A DNA stretch of 35,492 nt from Arcobacter sp. (lineage in GTDB: Bacteria; Campylobacterota; Campylobacteria; Campylobacterales; Sulfurimonadaceae): positions 171,303 through 206,794 of the forward strand of contig NVXJ01000001.1 of NCBI GenBank assembly GCA_002733885.1, given 5' to 3'. Position 1 is the stretch's first letter, and every line of letters begins with the position of its first letter. The notes beneath the pieces were generated by a model. That model was not told the DNA's origin. It saw only the letters and a list, made by a program, of their open reading frames with translations, and ran no database searches. Positions 1 through 9,625 of the stretch are shown here, piece by piece. The position numbers were made by a program, and so were the translations under genes.

Positions 1-340
1 AACCCTTTAATACAACTCTAGCTACATCACCCATATCAGAAGTAACAGAGGTACTTGAGGTACGAACACGAATTACTACCTCATCAGGTGAGCCAAATTC
101 AGAAATACTTGCCCCATTAAAAAGTTCATTTTCTGAAATAAGTTTACGCATCTTATCAATAGGTGCGGCCTTATCATACTTAACTTGAATCACAGTTCCA
201 CCCGCAAAGTCAATCCCGTAGTTTAAACCCTTTGTTGCAAGAATTGCATAAGAAGCCATAACAAGGCTAAGTGAGATAAATAATGTAATCATTTTCTTAG
301 ACATAAAGTCATATGTTTTTGTGTATCTAAAAAATTCCAT
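1..340 (-). CDS. secF: Protein translocase subunit SecF (partial, C-terminus outside window)
   Basis: Minus-strand reading frame from the CAT at 338-340 gives MEFFRYTKTYDFMSKKMITLF...YGIDFAGGTVIQVKYD..., a SecF N-terminus; lies directly downstream of secD. Confidence 0.93.
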   Translation of the reverse strand, partial: MEFFRYTKTYDFMSKKMITLFISLSLVMASYAILATKGLNYGIDFAGGTVIQVKYDKAAPIDKMRKLISENELFNGASISEFGSPDEVVIRVRTSSTSVTSDMGDVARVVLKG

Positions 341-341
341 C

Positions 342-1910
342 TTATGCCTTTATTCCAAACCAAAGTTTTACATTTTTGGTTTTTTCTATACGCTCAATTA
401 ACATAGAATAAATTCCATGTGTTCCAAGAATTGCCGTTAGCATTGAAGCTAAGATACCAATACTCATCGTGATTGCAAAACCTTTAATCGCCCCCGTTCC
501 ATATATATATAAAACGATAGCGGCAATAAGAGTGGTAATGTTTGCATCTAAGATAGCGCTTGTTGCATTTTCATAACCCTGTTCAATGGCCTTTTTAAGC
601 GAAACACCTTGATACAAGAGTTCACGTATACGCTCCGTAATAATAACATTTGCGTCCACGGCCATACCAACGGTCAAGACGATACCTGCCATACCCGGAA
701 GAGTAAGCGTTGCACCAAACAAACTCATCACTGCTAAAAGGATAAATAAGTTTGCTATAAGCGCGATATTAGCAATAATACCTGCCATCTTGTAATACAC
801 CAACATAAAGATGACAACTAAGATAAATCCACCCATAAGTGCCGTAGAAGCAGACTTAATACTATCTGCTCCTAATGATGGTCCAACTGAGCGTTTTTCC
901 ATAAGATAGATAGGGGCTAAAAGAGCACCTGAACGAAGAGCAATTGCTAAATCTTGTGCACCCTGAGGCGTGTAATTTCCAGAAATTTGTCCATGTCCGC
1001 CACCAATACGTTCATTAATAACAGGAGCAGAAAAAACCTTTCCATCTAGAACAACGGCTAAATGATTACCCACATTCTTTTCTGTAAAATCACCAAAGAT
1101 AGCCGCGCCCTCAGAATTAAGAGCAAAGCTAATCACCGGTTGGTTTGTATCGGGGTCAAATTGAACACTTGCATTAGTAAGCATTGAACCATCAAGGATT
1201 TGAATCTCTTTTATAAGATATTTAACACCCTCTTGCTCAGCGTCAGGAAGAATAATATCTCCGTATTTCGCTGCTTCAGCCTCGCTCATTTGATACACAC
1301 GCATCTTTCTGTCTTCATCAATTGCCATAAGTTGAAGGTAAGCCGCTCTTGAGATTAACTCACGTGCTCTTTGTTCTTCTTCTTGAGACTTAATACCAGG
1401 AAGTTCAACAAGGATTTTTTCATCTCCTTGTCTAGCTACCGTTGGTTCAGAAAGACCAAACATATCTAAACGGTTACGAATTGTTTCAACAGCTTGTTCA
1501 ACAGACTGCTTCTTGATTTTTTCAACTTCTGTGTCTGGAAAGCTAAGATTAAAAGATAAATCATTTTCATCTACACTCAGACCTTCTGTTTGAGAAAGCA
1601 TCTCCATTAAGGCAGGAAGGTCATCCTCATCTAAGATAGAAAATTCAACACCCTCATCAGTAATTCCAAGACTATCAAGTAAGATGTCATTTTTACCTGT
1701 AAAATATTTTACAGAGGCAGCAATAGACTTATAACGTGCTTTTACAGCTTCTTCAGTTTTAACCCCAAGAAGCATATGAAGGCCCCCTTGAAGATCAAGT
1801 CCAAGAGTAATCTTTGCGCCCTTATCCGAGTTTGTTAAGGTAGGGAGGGAAAATACAATACCAAAAAGAAAAGCAGCAAGAAAAATAACTACGCGATAAT
1901 TAAGCTTCAT
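342..1910 (-). CDS. secD: Protein translocase subunit SecD
   Basis: GLDLQGGLHMLLGV, TIRNRLDMFGLSEP, GMAVDANVIITERIRE motifs; likely start is internal MKLNYRVV (the ORF track extends to 1934). Confidence 0.96.
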   Translation of the reverse strand: MKLNYRVVIFLAAFLFGIVFSLPTLTNSDKGAKITLGLDLQGGLHMLLGVKTEEAVKARYKSIAASVKYFTGKNDILLDSLGITDEGVEFSILDEDDLPALMEMLSQTEGLSVDENDLSFNLSFPDTEVEKIKKQSVEQAVETIRNRLDMFGLSEPTVARQGDEKILVELPGIKSQEEEQRARELISRAAYLQLMAIDEDRKMRVYQMSEAEAAKYGDIILPDAEQEGVKYLIKEIQILDGSMLTNASVQFDPDTNQPVISFALNSEGAAIFGDFTEKNVGNHLAVVLDGKVFSAPVINERIGGGHGQISGNYTPQGAQDLAIALRSGALLAPIYLMEKRSVGPSLGADSIKSASTALMGGFILVVIFMLVYYKMAGIIANIALIANLFILLAVMSLFGATLTLPGMAGIVLTVGMAVDANVIITERIRELLYQGVSLKKAIEQGYENATSAILDANITTLIAAIVLYIYGTGAIKGFAITMSIGILASMLTAILGTHGIYSMLIERIEKTKNVKLWFGIKA

Positions 1911-2190
1911 CCTCGAACTTTCTAGCAACGGCATTTTTGTCTAGCTTAACCTGCGTATCTTTATCAAGTTTAACCGTATAAAAAGCGTCTTCAACCTTAA
2001 CGATATCGACAATAAGTCCACCATTAGTTACAATTTTGTCACCCTTAGCAAGTTCTGCTAACATTGTTTTGTGCTTCTTTGCTTCTTGTTGCTGTGGGCG
2101 AATAATAATAAAATACATAATCGCAAACAGTCCAACCATCATAATCATTGATTCCATGGATAAATCCTTACTTAAATTAAATTGCGGCAA
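1900..2190 (-). CDS. yajC: Preprotein translocase subunit YajC
   Basis: MYFIIIRPQQQEAKKHKTMLAELAKGDKIVTNGG is typical YajC; upstream of secD. Confidence 0.95.
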   Translation of the reverse strand: MPQFNLSKDLSMESMIMMVGLFAIMYFIIIRPQQQEAKKHKTMLAELAKGDKIVTNGGLIVDIVKVEDAFYTVKLDKDTQVKLDKNAVARKFEDEA

Positions 2191-2320
2191 TTATATCTAA
2201 GCTGTGCCTCTAGAAAGCTTATAGACTACCATTTAGCCTTATGCTCTAAAGTATTTTTACTAATGGACACCTCTAAAGGCAGTCTTTAATTATGGCTATA
2301 CTATGAAAAAAGTTTAAACT

Positions 2321-2800
2321 ATGAACTCTATTTATAACTTCAAACTAAAAACCATAGAAGGCAATACTCTTAGCCTGCAAGACTATAAAGACAAGACCTT
2401 ATTAATTGTAAATGTAGCCAGTAAGTGTGGCTTCACCTCTCAATATGAGGAGCTAGAAACCCTCTATAAAAAGTATAAGGATGAGGGCTTGCTTATCTTA
2501 GGTTTGCCTTGTAATCAGTTTGGCTTTCAAGAAGCCGGAAGCAATAATGAAATTTCAGAGTTTTGTCAGTTGAACTATGGGGTAAGCTTTCCTATGTTTT
2601 CTAAGATAAAGGTCAATGGAAAAGATGAAGACCCTCTGTATACCTTTCTTAAAAAACAAAAAACAGGTTTATTAGGAACAAAAGATATCAAATGGAACTT
2701 CACTAAATTTTTAGTCAATAAAGGCGGTGAAGTGATTGAACGTTTTGCCCCTTCTACTTCACCTCTGTCTTTTGAAAAAAAGATTCAAGATATTTTGTAG
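2321..2800 (+). CDS. Glutathione peroxidase family (Cys-type thiol peroxidase)
   Basis: [42 protein letters not shown]. Confidence 0.93.
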   Translation: MNSIYNFKLKTIEGNTLSLQDYKDKTLLIVNVASKCGFTSQYEELETLYKKYKDEGLLILGLPCNQFGFQEAGSNNEISEFCQLNYGVSFPMFSKIKVNGKDEDPLYTFLKKQKTGLLGTKDIKWNFTKFLVNKGGEVIERFAPSTSPLSFEKKIQDIL

Positions 2801-2818
2801 ACTTCTTTATTAGTAATT

Positions 2819-3787
2819 TCACCTAGTCATTTTCTTTACGAACACGACTACAAATAGAGCTAAGGTAAAAGAACCTATAAAGGCCTCTGTCGCTGCAATA
2901 AGCCTTGAAAAGCCTATAGGGGAGATATCACCATATCCTAAGGTAGTAAAGGTCACTACTGAAAAGTATAATGAATTAAAAAAATGCATAGTATTGACTA
3001 AAAAAGTATTATCTAAACTAAAGGCAGTAAATTCTCCTGCATTTTGAATCCCCACAAAGAAAAAAAGAACCGCTGAAGTTAAGATGATAAACAAAGAGAA
3101 GAAGATAACATTTATAGGCTTTTCTCCATACCCACAAAACAAGTCAACCAGCCTTGATATCATCCTCTCAAAAGAGAAGGTCTTCATTTGATAGCGTCGC
3201 ATTACCATCTCTTTATGAAAAAAATAGCCTGCATGTTCAAAATGTCCTCTTGACTCAGAAAGCTTTCTAAGGTTTCGATACACCTCTTCGCCCTGCTCAA
3301 AAAAGTCCATACTTTCTTCCATATGTCTTTTTTTATACTCTTTTAAGGCTTCTCTTTCTTGAATAACATCTTTTCCCCAATGCACATGTTCAATCTTAGT
3401 ATGCGAGAAAATTGTCCCTAGCATATTACAATCTTTTAAATTCCCTAGGTTTAGATTTGCCTCACTCATATCAGCCTTCATGAGAGAGCTATGAGAAAGG
3501 TTGATATGAAAGAGGTGGGCATTTGATAAATCCGCATGATATAAGTCAGCGTAAGAAAGATTAACACCTTCTTTTTTGCCTTTAACCATAAGCTTTATAC
3601 CATGCAAGTCGGCATTAGCAAGTTGAAAACCCTCAAGATTTGTACTGGTTTCGAGGTATTTTTCAAGTTCTTCTTTGATAAAGGCATTCCCCTTATCTGC
3701 TTTAGGATTATGCCAATAACACAAACCATCTTCTTCTACTTCATTCTTGCAATAACTGTAATCTTTGTATTTGTATTTACAGCTCAT
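2819..3787 (-). CDS. Pentapeptide-repeat protein fused to a 2TM potassium channel pore
   Basis: N-terminal Cys/His cluster (CKYKYKDYSYC...CYWHNP), ADLxx/ANLxx pentapeptides (~55-130), then two hydrophobic helices around TFTTLGYGD selectivity filter. Confidence 0.88.
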   Translation of the reverse strand: MSCKYKYKDYSYCKNEVEEDGLCYWHNPKADKGNAFIKEELEKYLETSTNLEGFQLANADLHGIKLMVKGKKEGVNLSYADLYHADLSNAHLFHINLSHSSLMKADMSEANLNLGNLKDCNMLGTIFSHTKIEHVHWGKDVIQEREALKEYKKRHMEESMDFFEQGEEVYRNLRKLSESRGHFEHAGYFFHKEMVMRRYQMKTFSFERMISRLVDLFCGYGEKPINVIFFSLFIILTSAVLFFFVGIQNAGEFTAFSLDNTFLVNTMHFFNSLYFSVVTFTTLGYGDISPIGFSRLIAATEAFIGSFTLALFVVVFVKKMTR

Positions 3788-5115
3788 AAACGTAAAGCAA
3801 ACTTATAGGTAAACTGCAAACTTATGATGTCTCCCATAGTCTCTAAGACCTGCTGTGCTTTCGCATTTCCAGGAGCCTCACCTTCTCTAAACAGATAATT
3901 TAAATCAAGCCTTATGGGACCATCAAAATGGTAAGCTAGTCCCACTGTTGTTGTCTTAAAGATACGCTCATTAGCCGTAGAATTTGTAAGGTTATTTAAC
4001 TCATCATATCTCAGCATTGCTTCTATCTTGGGATAAAATTCATAAGCAGATGAAAGATAATACCCATAAGCCTTATTCTCTTGTCCCGCTTCAAGAGCAA
4101 AATGCCAGTTTTCATCACCTGCTACAGGATTTGTATCTCTAGAACCTGCGATAAGCATACCTTCTGCTCCTGTATACTCAGCCTCGAGGCGCAAGCCATT
4201 TTTATAATAACGCGTTCCTATTCCATATCGTATACGGTCATAAAGTTGTGTTTCATTATTGGCTTCTAGCGCGCGTTTACCTTCTTGATACCATACATAG
4301 GTTTTAAAATCTTGGGTGTAATATCCCTTACCCTTGTGAAACTCTTTTTCAAGGGCCAGATATCCATATCCTGTATATTTTCCATCATTTTCATTTTTCC
4401 ATTCAAGTCCTGAACCATTTCCAATCATCAGAGCATAAGACAAGGCCCAGTCTTGACTCAAAGAAAACCTCTCAAAAACTTCAATACCGGTGTCCCTATA
4501 CGCACCAACAGATCGATCAGGTTCACCTACGAAGCTTCCATTTGTATTTACATCATTCTTATGTGTTTTTGGTGTTTTTTCTAATAATAAAAAATTACTC
4601 ATCTGCGTAAAAAGTATAAAAGGAGAGGCAAAACGTGCCTGCATTCCCTCTTCACTTCCGGGATATTTAAATAAACCAAATCTAAGGTTAGCATGAGGAA
4701 TATATCTAAGCGTAACAGATGCGTCTGTTATGTAGGTGTTTTGAGAATGATTTAAAGGGTCTGAAATACCATTTTGTCCAAAGTCTGTTAGTGTAAAATA
4801 ATTGACCTTATTATCCTTATCTAAGACCCCTCTTAAACCTAGCCTAGCCCTGAACATTTGGATTTGATTTTGCCTTTGTAGGTTTGGCGCAACATACGAA
4901 AAGCCAGACTTATTTATCCCCCCAACTTCAAAGGTGTCCGAATAATTCTTTTCTCCTTTTAGTTGAGCAAATCCCCAAAAAGAAGGTGTTTTAATAGTAT
5001 TTAAAACTTTTGCACCATCTTTTTTGATCATTTTAGGCTCTGTACCTTGAATCATTAGCCAGTCACTTGATAAAAGGGGGAATACACTTAGAATCAAGCT
5101 TATCAATAACTTCAT
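3784..5115 (-). CDS. Outer-membrane porin, phosphate-selective porin O/P-like
   Basis: Signal peptide, alternating beta-strand composition, LRFGLFKYPGSEEG, C-terminal LQFTYKFALRL; ATGA overlaps with both neighbours. Confidence 0.7.
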   Translation of the reverse strand: MKLLISLILSVFPLLSSDWLMIQGTEPKMIKKDGAKVLNTIKTPSFWGFAQLKGEKNYSDTFEVGGINKSGFSYVAPNLQRQNQIQMFRARLGLRGVLDKDNKVNYFTLTDFGQNGISDPLNHSQNTYITDASVTLRYIPHANLRFGLFKYPGSEEGMQARFASPFILFTQMSNFLLLEKTPKTHKNDVNTNGSFVGEPDRSVGAYRDTGIEVFERFSLSQDWALSYALMIGNGSGLEWKNENDGKYTGYGYLALEKEFHKGKGYYTQDFKTYVWYQEGKRALEANNETQLYDRIRYGIGTRYYKNGLRLEAEYTGAEGMLIAGSRDTNPVAGDENWHFALEAGQENKAYGYYLSSAYEFYPKIEAMLRYDELNNLTNSTANERIFKTTTVGLAYHFDGPIRLDLNYLFREGEAPGNAKAQQVLETMGDIISLQFTYKFALRL

Positions 5116-5918
5116 TTATCATCCTTCCTTTTCATAAACTCTCTGACCCTATCATAATCCTTATCCTTAGCCTCAATGAAATCAAGCAATTTCCCTTTTT
5201 TTAATAAGGAACGTCCTTTTTTATATTTAGTCCACCTTAATATTCTTCTTTGTACCTTATCTCTGATATCTTTAGGAACTCTAGGATGTGCAACAAACAA
5301 AGCATGAGGTAAGGTTTTCGTTTCATATATGATTTTAAAATTGGTGGTATTTTTTTCTTGATTAAAAAATTCCATTGCTCTTCTAGCTGTAATACAAGCA
5401 GCCACCTTTGCATCAACCAGTTTTTGTAAGCATACAAAATGATTTTTACTGTAAGAAATCGTAAAATCATCTAAGGCATGAAAACCATCTTTTTCCAAAG
5501 ACACTAACATCATTTGACTCACAGCTGCTTGAGCGGGAGCAGAAGCGATTACCTTATCTTGCACATCACTTACCTTCTCATATGAAGAAGCCTTTAAAAC
5601 AACAAGTATTGCCTTTAGATCTTTATTTCTTCTGGCTAAGGGGATATATCCTTGCAACCTATGCGCCTCAACATAGTCTAGAGGTTGAATAAAAGCAAAA
5701 TCATATAGGCCCCTATTAAGTTCCGTTTTGTATTGCTTATAATAGGGTCTTGTCATTAATGTAATAGACTTGTTTAAATCTCTTTCTAAATCATTCGTCA
5801 CTGTACCAAATACCTTATGAAGTTTAGCTAAGGGCATATGGGGAAAAACACCAAACTTATATGAAGTTTCTGCAATCAGTGGTATTATAAAAAAAAGAAA
5901 TATGATGAAAATTTTCAT
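5112..5918 (-). CDS. PhnD-like periplasmic phosphate/phosphonate-type substrate-binding protein
   Basis: YKFGVFPHMPLAKLHKVFGTVTNDLERDLNKSI, FAFIQPLDYVEAH, KVIASAPAQAAVSQMML; probable start is MKIFIIFLF (ORF track starts at 5954). Confidence 0.78.
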   Translation of the reverse strand: MKIFIIFLFFIIPLIAETSYKFGVFPHMPLAKLHKVFGTVTNDLERDLNKSITLMTRPYYKQYKTELNRGLYDFAFIQPLDYVEAHRLQGYIPLARRNKDLKAILVVLKASSYEKVSDVQDKVIASAPAQAAVSQMMLVSLEKDGFHALDDFTISYSKNHFVCLQKLVDAKVAACITARRAMEFFNQEKNTTNFKIIYETKTLPHALFVAHPRVPKDIRDKVQRRILRWTKYKKGRSLLKKGKLLDFIEAKDKDYDRVREFMKRKDDK

Positions 5919-6037
5919 TTCATTGCCTTCTGCGTAGATTCTTAATAGTAACACTTTTTATCTAGTATATATAAGAAAAAATTCTCTTTAATTTAATTTT
6001 TTAAGACTAATGCTATAATTTCTAAAAAATTGGCAGC

Positions 6038-7261
6038 ATGAATAAACTAAAAACTTTTTTTTCCTTAAGCGAACTAAAAATAGCGTTTTGTATCTCTTTT
6101 TCTTTTTCACTTTTCATCTACCTCTTTCATTTTGAATTTGAATTTTATTTACTTAACACTATCTTAGGTTTATATGCCTTCTACCTGCTCATCCTCTCAA
6201 ATAGAAAAACACTTCTCTTTGCTGGTTTTTTTATCGGTATTTTTTGGTTTTATTGGATAGGTTTTTCTTTCATATATTATGACCTTGCCTGGGTAGTGCC
6301 TCTTAATGCCTTAGGTTTTGCCCTTATATATGCCCTTATATTTTGGATAGTATCTTGGCCAAGGCATCCTATTTTACGTGGGGGCATGCTTTTTTTATTA
6401 AGCTTCTTTGAACCCTTTGATTATAACTGGCTTCAACCTGAACTACTTTTTGTTCATTCTTATATAGGTATCGAAAAATGGCAATACTTGCTTGTTTTAA
6501 TCTCTCTTTCACTCTTTGTTTTTATAAAAGACAAAAAAAGATTCTTTGCCCTAGCTCTCTTACTTCCAGCCTTGAGCTTTAATGCTCACGAAAAGCAAGA
6601 GCTTCCCTTTAACATAAAACTTGTTCAAACAGACCTGAAACAAGACTTAAAATGGAACAGGTTTTACACACCTCAAATAATAAAAGATAATTTTAAGGCC
6701 ATTCATACTGCCATGGAAAATAATGCTACACTTGTAATCTTGCCTGAGTCTGCTTTCCCTCTTTTTCTTAATAAACAAGAAGGATTGATTCAAGAGCTAA
6801 AACACCAAAGTCATCGTATTTCCATTGTCACAGGAAGTCTTTTATCTGAAAATGGGCATAACTTTAATGCTACCTACTTTTTTCAAGATGGACAAATGAA
6901 CATCGCTAAAAAAATGATTTTAGTGCCCTTTGGAGAATATATCCCCCTTCCTTCTTTTCTAGCTAAACCAATAAACAAGGCAATCTTTGGAGGCGCGGTG
7001 GATTATCTAAGTGCTTCTAAACCAACATATTTTGAGATTAAAGGCACTCAGTTTAAAAATGCCATCTGCTATGAGGCAACCTGCCATGAACTTTTTGAAG
7101 ACAAGCCTGCTCTTATGATAGCCACGAGTAATAATGCTTGGTTTATGCCTTCAATCGAGCCAAGTATACAAAGACTGCTTATGCAGTTTTATGCCACTAA
7201 GAACAACACTATTATCTTACATTCAGCCAATGCAGCCGGTGGTGGGATAATATATCCCTAA
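6038..7261 (+). CDS. lnt: Apolipoprotein N-acyltransferase
   Basis: Hydrophobic N-terminal half plus nitrilase-type domain: LPESAFPLF (E), KKMILVPFGEYIPLP (K), NAICYEATCHELF (C). Confidence 0.9.
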   Translation: MNKLKTFFSLSELKIAFCISFSFSLFIYLFHFEFEFYLLNTILGLYAFYLLILSNRKTLLFAGFFIGIFWFYWIGFSFIYYDLAWVVPLNALGFALIYALIFWIVSWPRHPILRGGMLFLLSFFEPFDYNWLQPELLFVHSYIGIEKWQYLLVLISLSLFVFIKDKKRFFALALLLPALSFNAHEKQELPFNIKLVQTDLKQDLKWNRFYTPQIIKDNFKAIHTAMENNATLVILPESAFPLFLNKQEGLIQELKHQSHRISIVTGSLLSENGHNFNATYFFQDGQMNIAKKMILVPFGEYIPLPSFLAKPINKAIFGGAVDYLSASKPTYFEIKGTQFKNAICYEATCHELFEDKPALMIATSNNAWFMPSIEPSIQRLLMQFYATKNNTIILHSANAAGGGIIYP

Positions 7262-7347
7262 GGACATTCTCAAGTAAAGCACTCAAGTTTAACTACTTTT
7301 TATCTTCTTCAAGCTATGATACTTCTAATTAAGCATTAGGATTATTT

Positions 7348-8274
7348 ATGAAAATTGCAAAAAACGTTACGGAACTAATTGGAAACACTCCCCTAGTTCA
7401 GCTAAACAAGGCTTCTAAAGAAACAGGATGTACAATTTTAGGTAAGTGTGAATTTATGAACCCAACCTCTTCAGTCAAGGATAGAATTGGTCTTAACATG
7501 ATTAATACCGCACTTGAAGATGGGACTATAAATAAAGACACGACAATCATTGAACCTACCAGTGGAAACACAGGGATTGCCCTGGCTTCTGTTTGTGCTG
7601 CCTTTGATTTAAAACTTATCCTTACTATGCCAGAATCAATGAGTATGGAAAGACGTAATCTTCTTAAGGCCTTAGGTGCACAGCTTGTTCTTACTCCAGC
7701 TCCTATGGGTATGAAAGGCGCTATCGAAAAGGCTGCTGAACTTCAAGAAAGTATAAAAAACTCTCATGTTCTTCAACAGTTTAATAATCCTGCTAATCCT
7801 GATATTCACAGACGTACAACGGCCATTGAAATCTTAAATGACACCGATAAAAATGTAGATATTTTTGTCGCGGCTGTTGGTACAGGTGGTTCTATTACAG
7901 GTATAGCAGAAGTCTTAAAAAAAGAAATTCCAGGTATTCAAGTCTTTGCGGTTGAACCTACAGACTCACCTATTCTTTCAGGAGGGAAACCAGGTCCTCA
8001 TAAGATTCAAGGTATTGGAGCGGGATTTATACCTGAGAACCTAAATACAGAGATTTATGGTGAGGTTTTAACGGTTAGTAATGAAGATGCAATGTCTACA
8101 GCTAAGGCACTTGCAAGAGAAGAAGGCTTACTTGTTGGTATCTCTTCTGGAGCAAATGTATATGCCGCAAAACAAGTAGCTGCAAGACCTGAGAATAAGG
8201 GTAAGACTATTGTTACCATTCTTTGTGATACAGGTGAGCGTTACCTTTCAACCGCACTATTTTCTGAAGAATAA
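7348..8274 (+). CDS. cysK: Cysteine synthase A
   Basis: IGNTPLVQLNK, NPTSSVKDRIG, EPTSGNTGIALA, AVGTGGSITG, GISSGAN. Confidence 0.97.
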   Translation: MKIAKNVTELIGNTPLVQLNKASKETGCTILGKCEFMNPTSSVKDRIGLNMINTALEDGTINKDTTIIEPTSGNTGIALASVCAAFDLKLILTMPESMSMERRNLLKALGAQLVLTPAPMGMKGAIEKAAELQESIKNSHVLQQFNNPANPDIHRRTTAIEILNDTDKNVDIFVAAVGTGGSITGIAEVLKKEIPGIQVFAVEPTDSPILSGGKPGPHKIQGIGAGFIPENLNTEIYGEVLTVSNEDAMSTAKALAREEGLLVGISSGANVYAAKQVAARPENKGKTIVTILCDTGERYLSTALFSEE

Positions 8275-8299
8275 TAGCCATGATTTATAAGAAGAATTA

Positions 8300-8866
8300 G
8301 TGCTCACTCTTCTTGAGACTATCAAGTGTCTTGATGGGAAATGCTTTCATTTACCTTATCATCTTGCACGACTCAATGCCTCACGAAAAAAGCTTGGCTT
8401 TAATAAGCCCTTAAAACTTGTTTTAAAACCACCTAAAAAAGGTTTATATAGATGCAGGTTTATATATGCAGAAGATATTATAAAGATTGAGTATCTACCT
8501 TATGAGATGAGGCTTCCACACTCTTTTAAACTTATTCATAGTGATATTGATTATGAACTAAAGCATGAAAATAGAAAAGATCTTAATAAGCTCTTTATTC
8601 AAAAAGAAGAAGCAGATGAAATTATTATTATAAAAAATGGGCTTATCACAGATACAAGTATTGCTAACCTATGTTTTTATGATGGTAAGAAGTGGTTAAC
8701 ACCAACCAGGCCTCTTTTATACGGAACAACAAGGCAAAGACTCCTTGATGAAAAAAAGATACACACCGCAGATATCTCTTATACAGATATCCATAAATTT
8801 TCTAAAATTGCGCTTATAAATGCAATGATAGATTTTCAAATTATAGAAAATGCTATACTTACATAA
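8300..8866 (+). CDS. Aminotransferase class IV / 4-amino-4-deoxychorismate lyase-like
   Basis: LLETIKCLDGKCFHLPYHLARLNASRKKLG, IIKNGLITDTSIANLCFYDGKKWLTPTRPLLYGTTRQRLL; GTG start. Confidence 0.82.
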   Translation: MLTLLETIKCLDGKCFHLPYHLARLNASRKKLGFNKPLKLVLKPPKKGLYRCRFIYAEDIIKIEYLPYEMRLPHSFKLIHSDIDYELKHENRKDLNKLFIQKEEADEIIIIKNGLITDTSIANLCFYDGKKWLTPTRPLLYGTTRQRLLDEKKIHTADISYTDIHKFSKIALINAMIDFQIIENAILT

Positions 8867-8892
8867 TTATTTTTTAACTGGGGCCTTTAACA

Positions 8893-9357
8893 ATGTTATA
8901 TGATGTACTAAAAGACCGAACTTACGCAAGTTTAATGCAAAAACATATTATTGAGATCTTGTCTCATCTTTTTGATCAAAACCAAAATTTTGGTATCTTA
9001 TGTAAGATAGAAACACTTAGTTTTAATCCTGCCTTACCTGATGATATCACCACTGAGTTTCGTCCAATGACCCTGTTTTTCCTTGCAGGGTACACCTTTG
9101 AAAGTGCAACCATTGGACAAGACACCATTACATTTGAAGCAGGTTTTGGAGCAGACAACCTTGGTTCCGTAGTCACCGTACCACTTCTAGGCATCATGCA
9201 AATTATCATAGATGAAACACCTATCTTTGTAAACCTAGCCTCACCAACTGAGACAAAAGAAACAGAAGCCAAAAATAATCCATCAGAAAACAGTGGACAA
9301 AAATCATCAATGGAAGCCCTACTAGCTAATCCTGAAAATAAGAAGTTTTTGAAATGA
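8893..9357 (+). CDS. Conserved hypothetical protein
   Basis: Intact 154-aa ORF following a plausible ribosome-binding region; no recognised family. Confidence 0.75.
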   Translation: MLYDVLKDRTYASLMQKHIIEILSHLFDQNQNFGILCKIETLSFNPALPDDITTEFRPMTLFFLAGYTFESATIGQDTITFEAGFGADNLGSVVTVPLLGIMQIIIDETPIFVNLASPTETKETEAKNNPSENSGQKSSMEALLANPENKKFLK

Positions 9358-9399
9358 GCCGCGTAAAGAAAACGAGAACTGCTTCTCGTTTGTAGCGGC
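9358..9399. repeat. Inverted-repeat cruciform: GCCGC ... AAACGAGAA-CTGC-TTCTCGTTT ... GCGGC
   Basis: Perfect 9-bp inner stem (9370-9378/9383-9391) and perfect 5-bp outer arm (9358-9362/9395-9399), immediately after a stop codon. Confidence 0.85.
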
Positions 9400-9405
9400 G
9401 GAACC

Positions 9406-9584
9406 GAAGATGATGTTTTCAAAGAAAACCATCGCAGGCCTTAGCACTTACAACAAAAATGCCAATCCCTTAGCTAAACCTACTTCCCCGTCCAAGAGGC
9501 TCAAACAAAGATAATATTTTCAAAAAAACATCGCGCCTTAGCCAAAACAACAAAAGTGTCAATTATTTAGCAGACAACTACTTC
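9406..9584. repeat. Diverged tandem duplication, ~80-bp units about 100 bp apart (9406-9487 and 9507-9584)
   Basis: GATGATGTTTTCAAAGAAAACCATCGCAGGCCTTAGC...ACAACAAAAATG.CAAT..TTAGC...CTACTTC aligns to GATAATATTTTCAAAAAAACATCGCGCCTTAGC...ACAACAAAAGTGTCAAT..TTAGC...CTACTTC. Confidence 0.8.
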
Positions 9585-9625
9585 AAAAAATGCACATCTA
9601 AAATAATAATAAAAAAAACTGAAAT

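Noticed and set aside
3602-4696. Plus-strand ORFs 3602-3808, 4081-4269, 4490-4696
   Set aside because: Antisense to the channel and porin genes, whose minus-strand frames have clear protein features.
7200-7261. Suspected truncation of lnt (ends ...SANAAGGGIIYP* with no C-terminal TM helix)
   Set aside because: All three catalytic residues precede the stop, and no in-frame continuation resembling an Lnt C-terminus is visible downstream; likely a short-form Lnt.
8976-9422. 148-aa minus-strand ORF
   Set aside because: Antisense to the better-supported 8893-9357 gene and into the inverted repeat; composition looks like an antisense shadow.
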